The translations under genes were made by a program, and so were the position numbers. Below, piece by piece: positions 36,585 through 45,138 of a stretch of 64,000 bases of DNA. Positions within the stretch are counted from its first letter, which is position 1. Each line of letters begins with the position of its first letter. Source of the DNA: Chryseobacterium sp. CH25 (GTDB lineage Bacteria > Bacteroidota > Bacteroidia > Flavobacteriales > Weeksellaceae); assembly GCF_004119455.1 (NCBI RefSeq), contig NZ_NRQT01000006.1, forward strand, positions 163,878-227,877. Reading direction: 5' to 3'. The notes beneath the pieces are model-generated. The model was not told where the DNA came from and searched no databases. It was given only the letters and a program-made list of their open reading frames with translations.

Positions 36585-37211
36585 ATGGAATTTTTTGATT
36601 TTCATCATCATAAAACATACATTACAGACGGAATTTATAATTTGGATATTGAGCAGATTCCGCCGGATTTCCCCTATTCAATAGGAATACATCCTCATGA
36701 TATTGATATTAATGATATGGATCGTCAGTTGAATTGGGTAAAAAACATGATGTTTCAGAATTGTTTTGCTATTGGAGAATGTGGTCTGGATTCCCTTGTA
36801 CCTATTGATCAGAAAATACAGGAGGAAGTATTTTTAAAACAGATCAATATTTCCAATGAGGTAAAAAAGCCTGTTATTATACACTGTGTAAGAAAATTTT
36901 ATGAGGTGATTTCTTTTAAAAAAAAGGCTGAGCAGCCCATGATTATTCATGGTTTTAATAAAAAACAGAAAATTGCAGAAGATCTTCTTGCTAATAATTT
37001 TTACCTGAGTTTTGGAAAAGCTGTTTTGTATAATTTATCTTTGCAGGATATTTTAAAAAACACTCCCATAGATAAATTCTTTTTAGAAACTGACAATGAA
37101 GACTTTAAGATCGAAGAATTGTACCTAAAGGTTTCAGAAATAAAAAAAATCTCTCTGGAAGATCTCAACGAACAAATTTTAGAAAATTTACACACGATAA
37201 GAAATGGATAA
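36585..37211 (+). CDS. TatD-family metal-dependent hydrolase
   Basis: 208 residues from ATG 36585; a TTG two codons earlier is less likely. Metal-binding motifs of the amidohydrolase barrel: FFDFHHH (N-terminal His), GIHPHD, IGECGLD (Glu), VIIHCV (His), MIIHGF (His) and LETDNED (Asp). TatD-type enzymes are deoxyribonucleases or related phosphodiesterases; at 208 residues it is shorter than the usual 255-260. A TATTTTTG box at 36571-36578 ends only 6 bases before the ATG, which would make the mRNA nearly leaderless if this is the promoter. Its end overlaps tcdA by 8 bases. Confidence 0.88.
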   Translation: MEFFDFHHHKTYITDGIYNLDIEQIPPDFPYSIGIHPHDIDINDMDRQLNWVKNMMFQNCFAIGECGLDSLVPIDQKIQEEVFLKQINISNEVKKPVIIHCVRKFYEVISFKKKAEQPMIIHGFNKKQKIAEDLLANNFYLSFGKAVLYNLSLQDILKNTPIDKFFLETDNEDFKIEELYLKVSEIKKISLEDLNEQILENLHTIRNG

Positions 37212-37929
37212 AAACTGGTTGGAAAGAACGGAACTTTTGGTAAAAGAAGAAGGTTTGGAAAAATTGAATAAAGCCACCGTTCTGGTTGTGGGCTTAGGTG
37301 GTGTAGGTTCTTTTGCTGCTGAATTTCTGGCAAGAGCCGGAGTAGGAAATATGACGATTGTGGATGGTGACACAGTGGACATCACCAATGTCAACAGACA
37401 GTTGCCTGCTTTACGTTCTACTGTTGGAAAACATAAAGTAGAAGTTGTTGCAGAAAGACTTTTAGATATTAATCCCGATCTTAATCTAACCAAAATCAAT
37501 GAGTTTCTAAATCCTGAAAGAATGGATGAAGTTTTAGATTCTGCAAAATTTGATTATGTTTTGGACTGCATAGACAGTGTTACTCCAAAACTTAGTTTGA
37601 TTATTGCTGCCAAAAGAAGGAGGATAAAGGTGGTAAGTTCAATGGGAGCCGGCGGGAAAACCGACCCAAGCAAGGTATTGGTTAGAGACATTAGCAAAAC
37701 CGAACATTGCCACCTTGCAAGACAAGTAAGAAAAAGACTGAAAAAAGTAAAAATTGATAAAGGGGTTCGTTGTGTTTTTGCGAATGATATTCAGGATGAA
37801 GAAAGCTTGAAAATGACTGACGGGACTAACTATAAAAGATCTTTTTACGGAACCATAAGCTATATGCCTGCAATTTTCGGTTTGTATGCTGCTGCTGAAG
37901 TCATCAACTCTCTACTGAAACAAGATTAA
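37204..37929 (+). CDS. tcdA: tRNA threonylcarbamoyladenosine dehydratase
   Basis: 241 residues, E1/ThiF-like fold. ATP-binding VVGLGGVGSFAAEFLARAG at about residues 29-47, TIVDGDTVDITNVNRQ (Asp and Arg of the adenylation site), DYVLDCIDSVTPKL, and the family-specific SSMGAGGKTDPSKV and VRDISKTEHCHLARQVRKRL. TcdA uses ATP to cyclise t6A at position 37 of ANN-decoding tRNAs to ct6A. Overlaps tatD by 8 bases; its stop overlaps the rnpA start (TAATG), so the three genes form an operon. Confidence 0.94.
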   Translation: MDKNWLERTELLVKEEGLEKLNKATVLVVGLGGVGSFAAEFLARAGVGNMTIVDGDTVDITNVNRQLPALRSTVGKHKVEVVAERLLDINPDLNLTKINEFLNPERMDEVLDSAKFDYVLDCIDSVTPKLSLIIAAKRRRIKVVSSMGAGGKTDPSKVLVRDISKTEHCHLARQVRKRLKKVKIDKGVRCVFANDIQDEESLKMTDGTNYKRSFYGTISYMPAIFGLYAAAEVINSLLKQD

Positions 37930-38298
37930 TGCAGAATTCCAAATATCCCAGAGCGGAAAAGCTCAAAAAAAATACAGAAATCAGTTTACTTTTGAAAGGG
38001 TAAATGGAAGACATCTGGAAATCTGAGAATCATTATTCTGAAAGACAAGCCCACAGCTTCTATTGAAAGCGGAAAGTTTGGGGTTTCCGTTTCTAAAAGA
38101 TACTTTAAGAGAGCGGTTCACAGAAACCGTATTAAGAGGCTGCTAAGGGAGTGCTATAGATTAAATAAAGAGTTATTTAAAGCAGCTTTTGGAGAAAAAA
38201 CTATGGCTATGCTATTTTGGGTTTCTTCAGAAATGCCGCCAAAATTCCAGGATGTGGAAGCTCAGTTTATTAAGCTTTGTGAGACTCAGAAAAAATAA
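37929..38298 (+). CDS. rnpA: RNase P protein component (two bases missing in this sequence)
   Basis: The start ATG at 37929 overlaps the tcdA stop by one base. The frame begins YPRAEKLKKNTEISLL and then stops after LLKG. Adding one T to the run 37990-37993 and one A to the run 37995-37997 gives LLFEKGKWKTSGNLRIIIL, then KFGVSVSKRYFKRAVHRN and RIKRLLRECYRLN, the RNR signature region of RnpA, ending at 38298 (123 residues). The protein binds RNase P RNA and helps mature tRNA 5' ends. As the gene is essential, the double homopolymer lesion is almost surely a sequencing error. Confidence 0.9.
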
Positions 38299-38340
38299 TT
38301 TCTGATGGGAAAGGTTATTAACGAGTGCTTATTTTGATCC

Positions 38341-38545
38341 TACTAATGTTTTTTCCCGCAAATCTTACTGATTATGTAGATTTCTTATTTTTTTCCCTCA
38401 GATGCAACAGATAAGCACAGATCAAACTGTAAAAATATCCATTTAGCATCTGTGAAAATCTGTGGGAAATGTTTCTTCACTGATTCTATTTTTCATTAGT
38501 TATATTTTTTTGCCCACAGATAACGCAAATGGGCACAGATAGCTC
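38341..38545. repeat. Degenerate intergenic repeat with inverted copies
   Basis: The 362-base gap after rnpA holds no gene. It contains CAGATAAGCACAGATC, ATCTGTGAAAATCTGTGGG and, in the opposite sense, CCCACAGATAACGCAAAT followed by GGGCACAGAT. These are variants of a CCCACAGAT/ATCTGTGGG unit in both orientations and could fold into a long hairpin. From memory, such CACAGAT-rich blocks recur between genes of Flavobacteriia. Confidence 0.55.
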
Positions 38546-38660
38546 TCTATAAAATTATGTTTTACTGGTTTAAACCCTAAATCATGTATTTCGTACCCCG
38601 AATTCCAAATCTCGCATACTTTTTGTAATTTTATAGGAAACAATAAATCTGAAAATTAAT

Positions 38661-39266
38661 ATGTTGGATCAAGTTCCCTATCTTTCATACGTCATCAGTG
38701 CCTTTATTGGCATTGGGCTCTCTGCTGCTACAGGCTTCAGGGTATTTCTTCCTATGTTTGCCGTAAGTCTTGCTTCTTATTTTCACTGGATTCCGATGAA
38801 TGAAAGTTTTGAATGGCTGGCGGGTTTGCCTACGCTTATCACAACAGGAATTGCAACAGTTGTTGAGATCCTGGCCTACTATATTCCATTTGTAGATCAC
38901 TTACTGGATACCGTTTCTGTTCCTTTGGCTACTGTTGCCGGCTCTGTCTTATTTGCCAGTCAATTTGCCGATTTGGGAACATTCCCACAGTGGGCACTGG
39001 CTTTAATTGCAGGAGGTGGAACAGCAGCCACCATAAGTTCCGGTTTTGCAGGAATACGGGCAGCTTCTACAGCAACCACAGGTGGATTGGGAAATTCTGT
39101 AGTAGGAACTACTGAGACGGCAGGAGCCGGCATTATGACTGTTCTTGCAATGGTAGCTCCCATTATTGCAGCTATTCTGGCGATTATCTTATTGGTTCTG
39201 GTAGTTGTCTACGGACGAAAAGCATGGAGGAAAATTCGGGGTAAAAAAATGTCTTCCACAGAATAA
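38661..39266 (+). CDS. DUF4126 membrane protein
   Basis: 201 residues, mostly hydrophobic with about five membrane segments: YLSYVISAFIGIGLSAATGF, FLPMFAVSLASYF, ITTGIATVVEILAYYI, ATVAGSVLFASQF and the final VAPIIAAILAIILLVLVVVY. A glycine/alanine/threonine-rich loop (FAGIRAASTATTGGLGNSVV) lies near residues 130-150. The pattern fits the DUF4126 family, of unknown function. The C-terminus is basic (GRKAWRKIRGKK), so probably cytoplasmic. Single-gene unit with its own terminator. Confidence 0.8.
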   Translation: MLDQVPYLSYVISAFIGIGLSAATGFRVFLPMFAVSLASYFHWIPMNESFEWLAGLPTLITTGIATVVEILAYYIPFVDHLLDTVSVPLATVAGSVLFASQFADLGTFPQWALALIAGGGTAATISSGFAGIRAASTATTGGLGNSVVGTTETAGAGIMTVLAMVAPIIAAILAIILLVLVVVYGRKAWRKIRGKKMSSTE

Positions 39267-39271
39267 AAAAC

Positions 39272-39306
39272 AAAAGGTACAGTCTCTTTGAGCTGTACCT
39301 TTTATA
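39272..39306 (+). terminator. Terminator of the DUF4126 gene
   Basis: AAAAGGTACAG / CTGTACCTTTT, 11-bp perfect stem with a 10-base loop. It also lies just past the end of the minus-strand acidic protein gene, with T-rich flanks on both sides. Confidence 0.8.
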
Positions 39307-39313
39307 TTATATT

Positions 39314-41266
39314 TTAGTTTTTACTTCTAAAATCTTTGATCTCTTTAATTCTGGTTTCGAAGTATTCTTTCTTTTCCGGATGCTTTTTAACCAATATTTC
39401 AAATGCTTTAATCGCTTTAGAATATAATTTCTGCTCAAAATAAAGATTAGCCAGAGTTTCGGTCATCAAGTGGGAAATATCACTATTCTTTTCTTTAACA
39501 ACATAGGTACTTTCCTCTTTTAGCTGACTGATCCTAGGATTGTTTTCGATAAAGGTTTCAATTGCTTTTTCTTTGATCACCTCTTTCTCTTTTTCAATCT
39601 CATCTGTTCTGTCGATTTTCAACCAGCTCTGCCATGTATTGATAAATCCAGGGACATTGCTGTTGACTGGAGCCTGAGGAATATGCTCTTCCTTCATTGA
39701 ATCTTCTTTTACAGGCTCTTCTTTATTTTCCTTCGACTCACCAACTTTTAGACTTGAAATATCTGTACTAAAGAATGAAACATTCATTACCGGAACTTCT
39801 TCGTCCTTCTGAGGAGCTTCTTCCGGAGCTTCATCTAATTCTACAGCCAATTCAGGCTGGTCTTCTACAGCAATCTTTTCAGCAGAGACTTCTACTATTG
39901 CTTCAGGCTGCTCAACAATTTCTATGTTTTCAGCTTTTGTCTCTGTAGAAGGTATTACTGGCATTACAGGAGTAACGGCTTCTATCGGTTTATTAATTAG
40001 AGAATCAGGTACATTGGATTCAAGACTCATAGGTTTCCATGCTGTCTGAGTTTCAGCAACGGTATCTGCTGCTACAATTTCTTCTTGAATCGTTTCTATT
40101 ACAGACTCAGTTGATTCGGTATTTTCTTCCTGTACAGGTTCTTCTATTACTTCTTCTGTCTGTGCTGAATTTTCCTGATCGGTTGACCAGAAGTGGAAAC
40201 TCTGAGTTTCTGCAAAGCTTATCTCATGATCTTCAGATGCTTCCGGTTCCATCTGCTGTTCTTCCTGAATAACAGATTTAGTCTCCTTCATCTTTTTTTC
40301 AACTTCTTCAATCAGACGTCTCATTTCCTCCTCATGCTTATTTACATTGAGTACAGGTATTTCAACGGCTTCAGTAACCTCATCATTATTACCTTGAATT
40401 TTCACATCCGGTAAGAATGCTTCTGTTCCATGAAAACTTAATTCAGCATCAGTCTCTTCTGCAATTTCAGCAACAGAAATTTCTTCATCAACAATAGCTT
40501 CAGCATCTTCTGTTGAACTTTCAACACCATTTTCCTCGAATTTTACTTCCGGCATTAGAGATTCTGTTTCTTCAAAACTCAGATTTTTCTCTTCTTCAAC
40601 TTTTTCTTCTACAGTTTCTGAAGTAATCTGATCTTCATCAATAACGGTTTCCTTTGTAAATTCCTCACCTACATTTTCTTCTTTCTCCTGCTGATTCTGT
40701 TCTACAGGCTCTGATTCAGACTTTTGAATTACAAGCATTCCTGATTCCAGTGTGGATTCAAGATCTATTGTTTCAGGGTTTTCTTCATCCAGGAAGTTTT
40801 CTTCACCCTCAAATAAGATTCTATTACGTTCTCCATTTACATAGAGGTGTTTAACTTCCTGCGCTTCCTGTAAAATACATGTTTCCTTTTCTTCTGCTTC
40901 TTCTTTTTCAGGAGCCGGAACAGTTTCTTCTCTTTTTATCGGGAAACCTTTGACATTATAATTGTATCTGACTGGCTTTTCAGCAGCTATTACAGATGGT
41001 TTATCTTCAGTTACTTCCGATTTTACTTCCTGCTGAATTTTCCCGTTTATCAGTTGATAAAGAATTTTTTTATCAGTGGTGTATGCCGCCGTTATGGAAA
41101 GTTCTTTCTGATAATTCTCTTTTTCATACAGGTGTACTCCATATAAATGAAGCGCCCTGATATTTTGAATATAGGGAAATGCGTGAATCTCTTCCTTCAA
41201 AAGCCCAAGGTCTTCTGACTGAATATTTTTCGGATTTTTTATTAATTCTAAAACTCTGGGATTCAT
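39314..41266 (-). CDS. Large acidic protein with N- and C-terminal TPR-like parts
   Basis: 650 residues; no signal peptide. Residues 1-90 (LLKEEIHAFPYIQNIRALHL, YEKENYQKELSITAAYTTDK) and the last 55 (TLANLYFEQKLYSKAIKAFE, ILVKKHPEKKEYFETRI) resemble TPR helices. Between them lie about 450 residues that are extremely rich in Glu, Val and Thr, most likely disordered. They contain a degenerate repeat: ETESLMPEVKFEENG, then GTEAFLPDVKIQGN, then ETQSFHFWSTDQEN, each after EISVAE/LSFEE/ISFAE-like lead-ins. It starts 1 base after the lptE stop. Function unknown; position suggests an envelope or assembly role. Confidence 0.75.
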   Translation of the reverse strand: MNPRVLELIKNPKNIQSEDLGLLKEEIHAFPYIQNIRALHLYGVHLYEKENYQKELSITAAYTTDKKILYQLINGKIQQEVKSEVTEDKPSVIAAEKPVRYNYNVKGFPIKREETVPAPEKEEAEEKETCILQEAQEVKHLYVNGERNRILFEGEENFLDEENPETIDLESTLESGMLVIQKSESEPVEQNQQEKEENVGEEFTKETVIDEDQITSETVEEKVEEEKNLSFEETESLMPEVKFEENGVESSTEDAEAIVDEEISVAEIAEETDAELSFHGTEAFLPDVKIQGNNDEVTEAVEIPVLNVNKHEEEMRRLIEEVEKKMKETKSVIQEEQQMEPEASEDHEISFAETQSFHFWSTDQENSAQTEEVIEEPVQEENTESTESVIETIQEEIVAADTVAETQTAWKPMSLESNVPDSLINKPIEAVTPVMPVIPSTETKAENIEIVEQPEAIVEVSAEKIAVEDQPELAVELDEAPEEAPQKDEEVPVMNVSFFSTDISSLKVGESKENKEEPVKEDSMKEEHIPQAPVNSNVPGFINTWQSWLKIDRTDEIEKEKEVIKEKAIETFIENNPRISQLKEESTYVVKEKNSDISHLMTETLANLYFEQKLYSKAIKAFEILVKKHPEKKEYFETRIKEIKDFRSKN

Positions 41267-41267
41267 C

Positions 41268-41819
41268 TTACCAATTCGCTACAATGTCGTTAAAAATCTT
41301 ATTAATAATTCTCTCAGTCACAATTTTAACCTGTTGAGTTTCAATTTCATTCTGTGACAGGCTGCTGTTAAAGGCAGCTTCATCCGTATAGGTTCTGTCA
41401 AAACTGGAATCCGCGTGTACTTTATTCTCATAATGTACTTTTACGGTAATTGTAAGTTTATTCTGAGCCTGCTGCACTATTCCACCAGATGGGTTTGTCT
41501 GTGTATTGGAGCTGATGGTAGTTGGCGTAATGGCATAGTCTGTAATTTCTCCTTCTATCAGGATATCAGGATTTGATTTTGTTCCTTTCAGAGTAGTTCT
41601 CTGTAAAAATCTGTTCTGAATATCTGTTGAGAATTGTTGTGATAATGCCGGGTTTACAAGAGAGGCATTGTTTGGGAACTCATTGATCTGAACCGTTTTT
41701 TCATCTGTAAGAGATGATCCGGTAAAACTGTAGCATGAATTCAACACTCCCAGCAAGGCAAAGAGAGCCATCATTAGTAACGGCTGTTTCAGACTGATAT
41801 TTTTAATTTTAAAATTCAT
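41268..41819 (-). CDS. lptE: LPS-assembly lipoprotein LptE
   Basis: 183 residues from ATG 41819, overlapping the end of the preceding membrane-protein gene by 11 bases. Lipoprotein signal with lipobox GVLNSC (Cys about residue 27) followed by YSFTGSSL, the usual LptE beginning in Bacteroidota. The mature part has QFSTDIQNRFLQRTTLKGT, then DILIEGEITDYAITPTT and VKVHYENKVHADSSFDRTYT, an alpha-beta sandwich pattern like LptE. With LptD it forms the outer membrane gate that places LPS on the cell surface. The gene follows the sigma-54 activator, an order I recall in related genomes. Confidence 0.87.
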   Translation of the reverse strand: MNFKIKNISLKQPLLMMALFALLGVLNSCYSFTGSSLTDEKTVQINEFPNNASLVNPALSQQFSTDIQNRFLQRTTLKGTKSNPDILIEGEITDYAITPTTISSNTQTNPSGGIVQQAQNKLTITVKVHYENKVHADSSFDRTYTDEAAFNSSLSQNEIETQQVKIVTERIINKIFNDIVANW

Positions 41820-42513
41820 TTTTAGATCCAATTTCTGTGATTTCATCAAATTCAATTTGTTGAATAGCATCTTCGTAAGCAAAATAATTAGCAGTATATA
41901 CAAATGGAATGGTAAGAAAAACTCCAATTCCGCATGCCAGAAACCCAATTTGAGCTAAAAGACCTACTACAAATGAGAAAAGAAGAATTGATATAAGATT
42001 TCCCTGAGTCATTACTTTGGAAATGTTCCAGGCTGTTTTAATATCCTTAATCCCTTTAAGGCTGATTAGAGGGGTAATATAAAACGCTTTTAATACAAAG
42101 TAATAGATTCCTATCATTACGACCAGCATATAAGGAAACATAAAGAGTCCTGCCAATGGATTAGGATCATCACTACCGGATAATGATCCCGTTAGTGCTA
42201 AAACTATAATCAATGGAATGTAAATAGCTAAAACAGCTCCAAAAATAATAAGTTGTAAAATAAAATAAGGTTTAAAGTCTTTAAAGTCGAAAATATCTCC
42301 TGGACTTGCAGGCTGATTTCTATTTAATTTTTGAAGGTATTTATACATGTTACCCATTGCCAGCATTCCACAAAAAGGAATGATTGACATGATAAAACAC
42401 ACTAAAAATGCAACAAAAATATTTCCGAAATCTTTCTTTAAAAATTCGAATCCTTTATTAATATACTCCCCGAGTTTAAAATTGACCGGCTTAGGTTTTA
42501 AATTTACATTCAT
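41809..42513 (-). CDS. Hypothetical membrane protein
   Basis: 234 residues with about five to six membrane segments (IFVAFLVCFIMSIIPFCGML, YFILQLIIFGAVLAIYIPLI, GLFMFPYMLVVMIGIYYFVL, LISILLFSFVVGLLAQIGFL). It begins with a short hydrophilic lead KLGEYINKGFEFLKKDFGN, as in DUF975/DUF4013-like proteins of the YciC-type superfamily. The conserved-looking IDIKTAWN-type turn appears as KDIKTAWNISKVM. No catalytic motif. It lies 15 bases behind the sigma-54 regulator and overlaps lptE, so it is in the same operon. Function unknown. Confidence 0.75.
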   Translation of the reverse strand: MNVNLKPKPVNFKLGEYINKGFEFLKKDFGNIFVAFLVCFIMSIIPFCGMLAMGNMYKYLQKLNRNQPASPGDIFDFKDFKPYFILQLIIFGAVLAIYIPLIIVLALTGSLSGSDDPNPLAGLFMFPYMLVVMIGIYYFVLKAFYITPLISLKGIKDIKTAWNISKVMTQGNLISILLFSFVVGLLAQIGFLACGIGVFLTIPFVYTANYFAYEDAIQQIEFDEITEIGSKNEF

Positions 42514-42528
42514 ACTTATTGTGCTTTA

Positions 42529-43815
42529 TTAATCTTCCAGATTATACTGTTTTATTTTTCTATATAAAGTCCTTTGTGAAATTCCAAGTTCATCCGCTGC
42601 TCTGTTCCTTCTTCCTTTATGCTTCTCCAAAGCTTTGATAATCAAATCTTTTTCGTTATTCTGAAGTGAAAGTGATTCTGGTCTGTTTTCTTCTACTTCA
42701 ATATCCTCAATATCCTCGTAGCTGTCATCCGGATTTGAAATAATGGTAGGAGTCTGTACTGCCGGTGCATCATTATTTTCAAAATACAGTAGAGAACCGG
42801 AGTTTATCTGTGGCTGAGCTTCGGGAGTATAAATTCTGTTGATCAGATTTTTCTCGTGATTACTCAGATCTGCTGTTCCTCTGTTCTTTATTAATTCCGA
42901 AGTTAAGGATTTTAAATCATTAATATCGTTTCGCATATCGAAAAGAATCTTATACATAATTTCCCTTTCACTTCCAAAATCATTAGGTTTCGGAGTACTC
43001 TGGTTATTCACCACCATCGGAAGGTGAGTTTCCATCGGAATGTATTCTGCAAGCTTTTCTGCAGTGATATTTCTGTTTCTTTCCACAACGGTCATCTGTT
43101 CAACAAGATTTCTTAATTGACGGACATTTCCCGGGAAAGAATAATTTTCTATATAATGAACGGCACTTTGTTCCAGCTCCAGCTCAGGCATTCTGTATTT
43201 CTCTGCAAAATCTATAGCAAACTTCCTGAACAGCAAATGGATATCTCCTTTTCTTTCTCTTAAAGGCGGCATATCAATCTGAACGGTATTTAAACGGTAA
43301 TACAGATCCTCACGGAATCTACCGTCATGAATGGCCTTCATCATGTTAACGTTGGTAGCCGCTACGATTCTTACATTGGTCTTCTGTACCTGGGAAGATC
43401 CTACTTTCATAAACTCACCGCTTTCCAGTACTCGTAAAAGACGAACCTGCGTCTGTAAAGGAAGCTCTCCTACCTCATCCAGGAAGATGGTTCCGCCGTC
43501 TGCTACTTCAAAATATCCTTTTCTGGTAGCTGTAGCTCCTGTAAAAGCTCCTTTCTCGTGCCCAAATAATTCTGAATCTATAGTTCCTTCCGGAATTGCT
43601 CCACAGTTTACTACAATATAAGGCTGATGTTTTCTTCTGGATTCTGAATGGATGATCTTCGGAATAAATTCTTTCCCTACTCCACTTTCTCCGATAACAA
43701 GGACGGAGATGTCTGTAGGGGCAACCTGTATCGATTTTTCCAGGGCCCTGTTGAGTGCCGGAAAATTCCCGATAATTCCGAAGCGGTTTTTTATGTTCTG
43801 TAACTCGTTGCTCAT
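42529..43815 (-). CDS. Sigma-54-dependent transcriptional activator
   Basis: 428 residues. The AAA+ domain starts almost at the N-terminus: Walker A VIGESGVGKEF (about 40-50), the sigma-54 contact loop GAFTGA (about 92-97), Walker B GGTIFLDEVGELP, and LYYRLNTVQIDMPPLRERKGD with the arginine finger. After a linker of about 100 residues comes a Fis-type HTH (HKGRRNRAADELGISQRTLY, RKI). There is no receiver or other N-terminal sensor domain, so its activity is probably set by a partner protein or by abundance. It needs ATP and RpoN to open promoters. It is first in the run down to the acidic protein gene. Confidence 0.93.
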   Translation of the reverse strand: MSNELQNIKNRFGIIGNFPALNRALEKSIQVAPTDISVLVIGESGVGKEFIPKIIHSESRRKHQPYIVVNCGAIPEGTIDSELFGHEKGAFTGATATRKGYFEVADGGTIFLDEVGELPLQTQVRLLRVLESGEFMKVGSSQVQKTNVRIVAATNVNMMKAIHDGRFREDLYYRLNTVQIDMPPLRERKGDIHLLFRKFAIDFAEKYRMPELELEQSAVHYIENYSFPGNVRQLRNLVEQMTVVERNRNITAEKLAEYIPMETHLPMVVNNQSTPKPNDFGSEREIMYKILFDMRNDINDLKSLTSELIKNRGTADLSNHEKNLINRIYTPEAQPQINSGSLLYFENNDAPAVQTPTIISNPDDSYEDIEDIEVEENRPESLSLQNNEKDLIIKALEKHKGRRNRAADELGISQRTLYRKIKQYNLED

Positions 43816-43851
43816 AAGTAAATTTTTGATTATTGATTGAATGTTACTGTT

Positions 43852-44649
43852 CTACAGCTCTTCTATCTGCTGTCTGTAGACTTTGTTAAAATGATGGGTA
43901 TAGACATCTTTCATTGTCTTTCCTTCATCGTACGTTTTTAAGGCTAACATTTTCAAATCCAAATAATCTTTGTTTCTGATCTTAGAAACTTTACTTTTAA
44001 AGTATATATTCTCAGCAAAGTTGTATTCTTTGCTTTGTTTTTCAAAATTCTCAAGGGCTTTATCATATCTTCCCAGCTCAAAGTAGGTAACGCCAAGTTG
44101 GTAATGATCAAACATTCCTTTTACATACCCTCTTGTTACCAACAGCCTTTCAATAATTCCGGCTGCTTTTTCTTTCTGCCCTAAAGCACTATAGGACATA
44201 GCTTTCACTACATCCAGATTGTAATCTCCGTTCTGCGACCTTCCTAAGTCTTCCGGATAATATTTTTTAAGCTCTTCCAGATCCAGAATAGCTCCCTTAT
44301 AATCTCTTAAAAACTGAAATTTGCACCAGCCTCTGTAGCCAAGGTGCATTTTAGGATCTAAAGCAACCGCTTTATCAATCAGAATTTTCCAGGTTACAAA
44401 ATCTCCGTTTTTGAGATAAGGTACTGCTTTCTCCATATAAGCACTGGAGAAATCCGGGCACAGTTCTATCGCTTTATCAAAGCCTTCCTGAGATGCCTGG
44501 AAACCCTGTAAGTCTGAAGCTGTGTTATAAAGTTCACAGGCTTTTTTGCAGTCCTCACCCTCTATTGCGTTACAGTTAACCTGTGCAATAGTATTGGTGT
44601 ACACTATTAGTAACAAAAAGCTAAGGTAATACCTCTGAAACTTTTCCAT
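43852..44649 (-). CDS. Exported TPR protein
   Basis: 265 residues from ATG 44649. Signal peptide MEKFQRYYLSFLLLIVYTNT followed by IAQ. TPR units are visible: FQASQEGFDKAIELCPDF, GDFVTWKILIDKAVALDPKM, YKGAILDLEELKKYYPEDLG, GQKEKAAGIIERLL and LGVTYFELGRYDKALENFEK. Probably periplasmic, binding other proteins. Its start overlaps the end of the preceding lipoprotein gene by 29 bases, an unusually long but plausible overlap because the signal peptide is complete. Function unknown. Confidence 0.82.
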   Translation of the reverse strand: MEKFQRYYLSFLLLIVYTNTIAQVNCNAIEGEDCKKACELYNTASDLQGFQASQEGFDKAIELCPDFSSAYMEKAVPYLKNGDFVTWKILIDKAVALDPKMHLGYRGWCKFQFLRDYKGAILDLEELKKYYPEDLGRSQNGDYNLDVVKAMSYSALGQKEKAAGIIERLLVTRGYVKGMFDHYQLGVTYFELGRYDKALENFEKQSKEYNFAENIYFKSKVSKIRNKDYLDLKMLALKTYDEGKTMKDVYTHHFNKVYRQQIEEL

Positions 44650-45136
44650 CTTCAATTTTATAGGTTAAATACTGATAGTAATCTACTTTTAAACCTTCTA
44701 TCTCTTTCGGCATCCAGCCATTTAATGATTTTGTGAATTCCAACAGCTTATTTTCCAGTTCTTCGTCCAAAGAAACATCTTTCAAATCTGAATTCATGTG
44801 CTTTAGCCTGAACAGTCCTGTTTTTCCTTCACAATTTACTAAAAATCTAACGGTAATATACCCGCTGACCTTCTTTTCTGAATATATATTTTCTTTTTTA
44901 AGCTTTTCAACGACAGCTATTTTTTCTCCTTTATACCCGAACATTTTTGGTCCATGATAATACTGGAAACTAAAAGGTCTGTCTTTTCCGGCTCCACACT
45001 TCTTAAACCCTGCTTCATCCAGCTTTTCATCAAAAGCGATATCACCCACGGTATCCGGATATTTACTCGTTTTTTTCTCTGCCTGGCATGAAAACAACGC
45101 AAAGGAAAATAAGGTAAAGAGGTAAACCGCTTTCAA
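44621..45136 (-). CDS. Hypothetical lipoprotein, TonB-CTD-like
   Basis: 171 residues. Lipoprotein signal MKAVYLFTLFSFALFSCQAE (Cys 17). The C-terminal half, SGYITVRFLVNCEGKTGLFR, LKHMNSDLKDVSLDEELENK and LNGWMPKEIEGLKVDYY, follows the outline of the TonB C-terminal fold seen also in the three genes at 46746-48421: a strand ending in an N/D-x-x-G-K turn, a helix, then a W-x-P strand. It starts 2 bases after the miaB stop and is probably co-transcribed with it. Function unknown; periplasmic protein contact is likely. Confidence 0.75.
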   Translation of the reverse strand: MKAVYLFTLFSFALFSCQAEKKTSKYPDTVGDIAFDEKLDEAGFKKCGAGKDRPFSFQYYHGPKMFGYKGEKIAVVEKLKKENIYSEKKVSGYITVRFLVNCEGKTGLFRLKHMNSDLKDVSLDEELENKLLEFTKSLNGWMPKEIEGLKVDYYQYLTYKIEDGKVSEVLP

Positions 45137-45138
45137 AA

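Noticed and set aside
38299..38660. Possible CRISPR array because of repeated CACAGAT units
   Set aside because: Units are degenerate, in both orientations and unevenly spaced; no regular spacers or cas genes.
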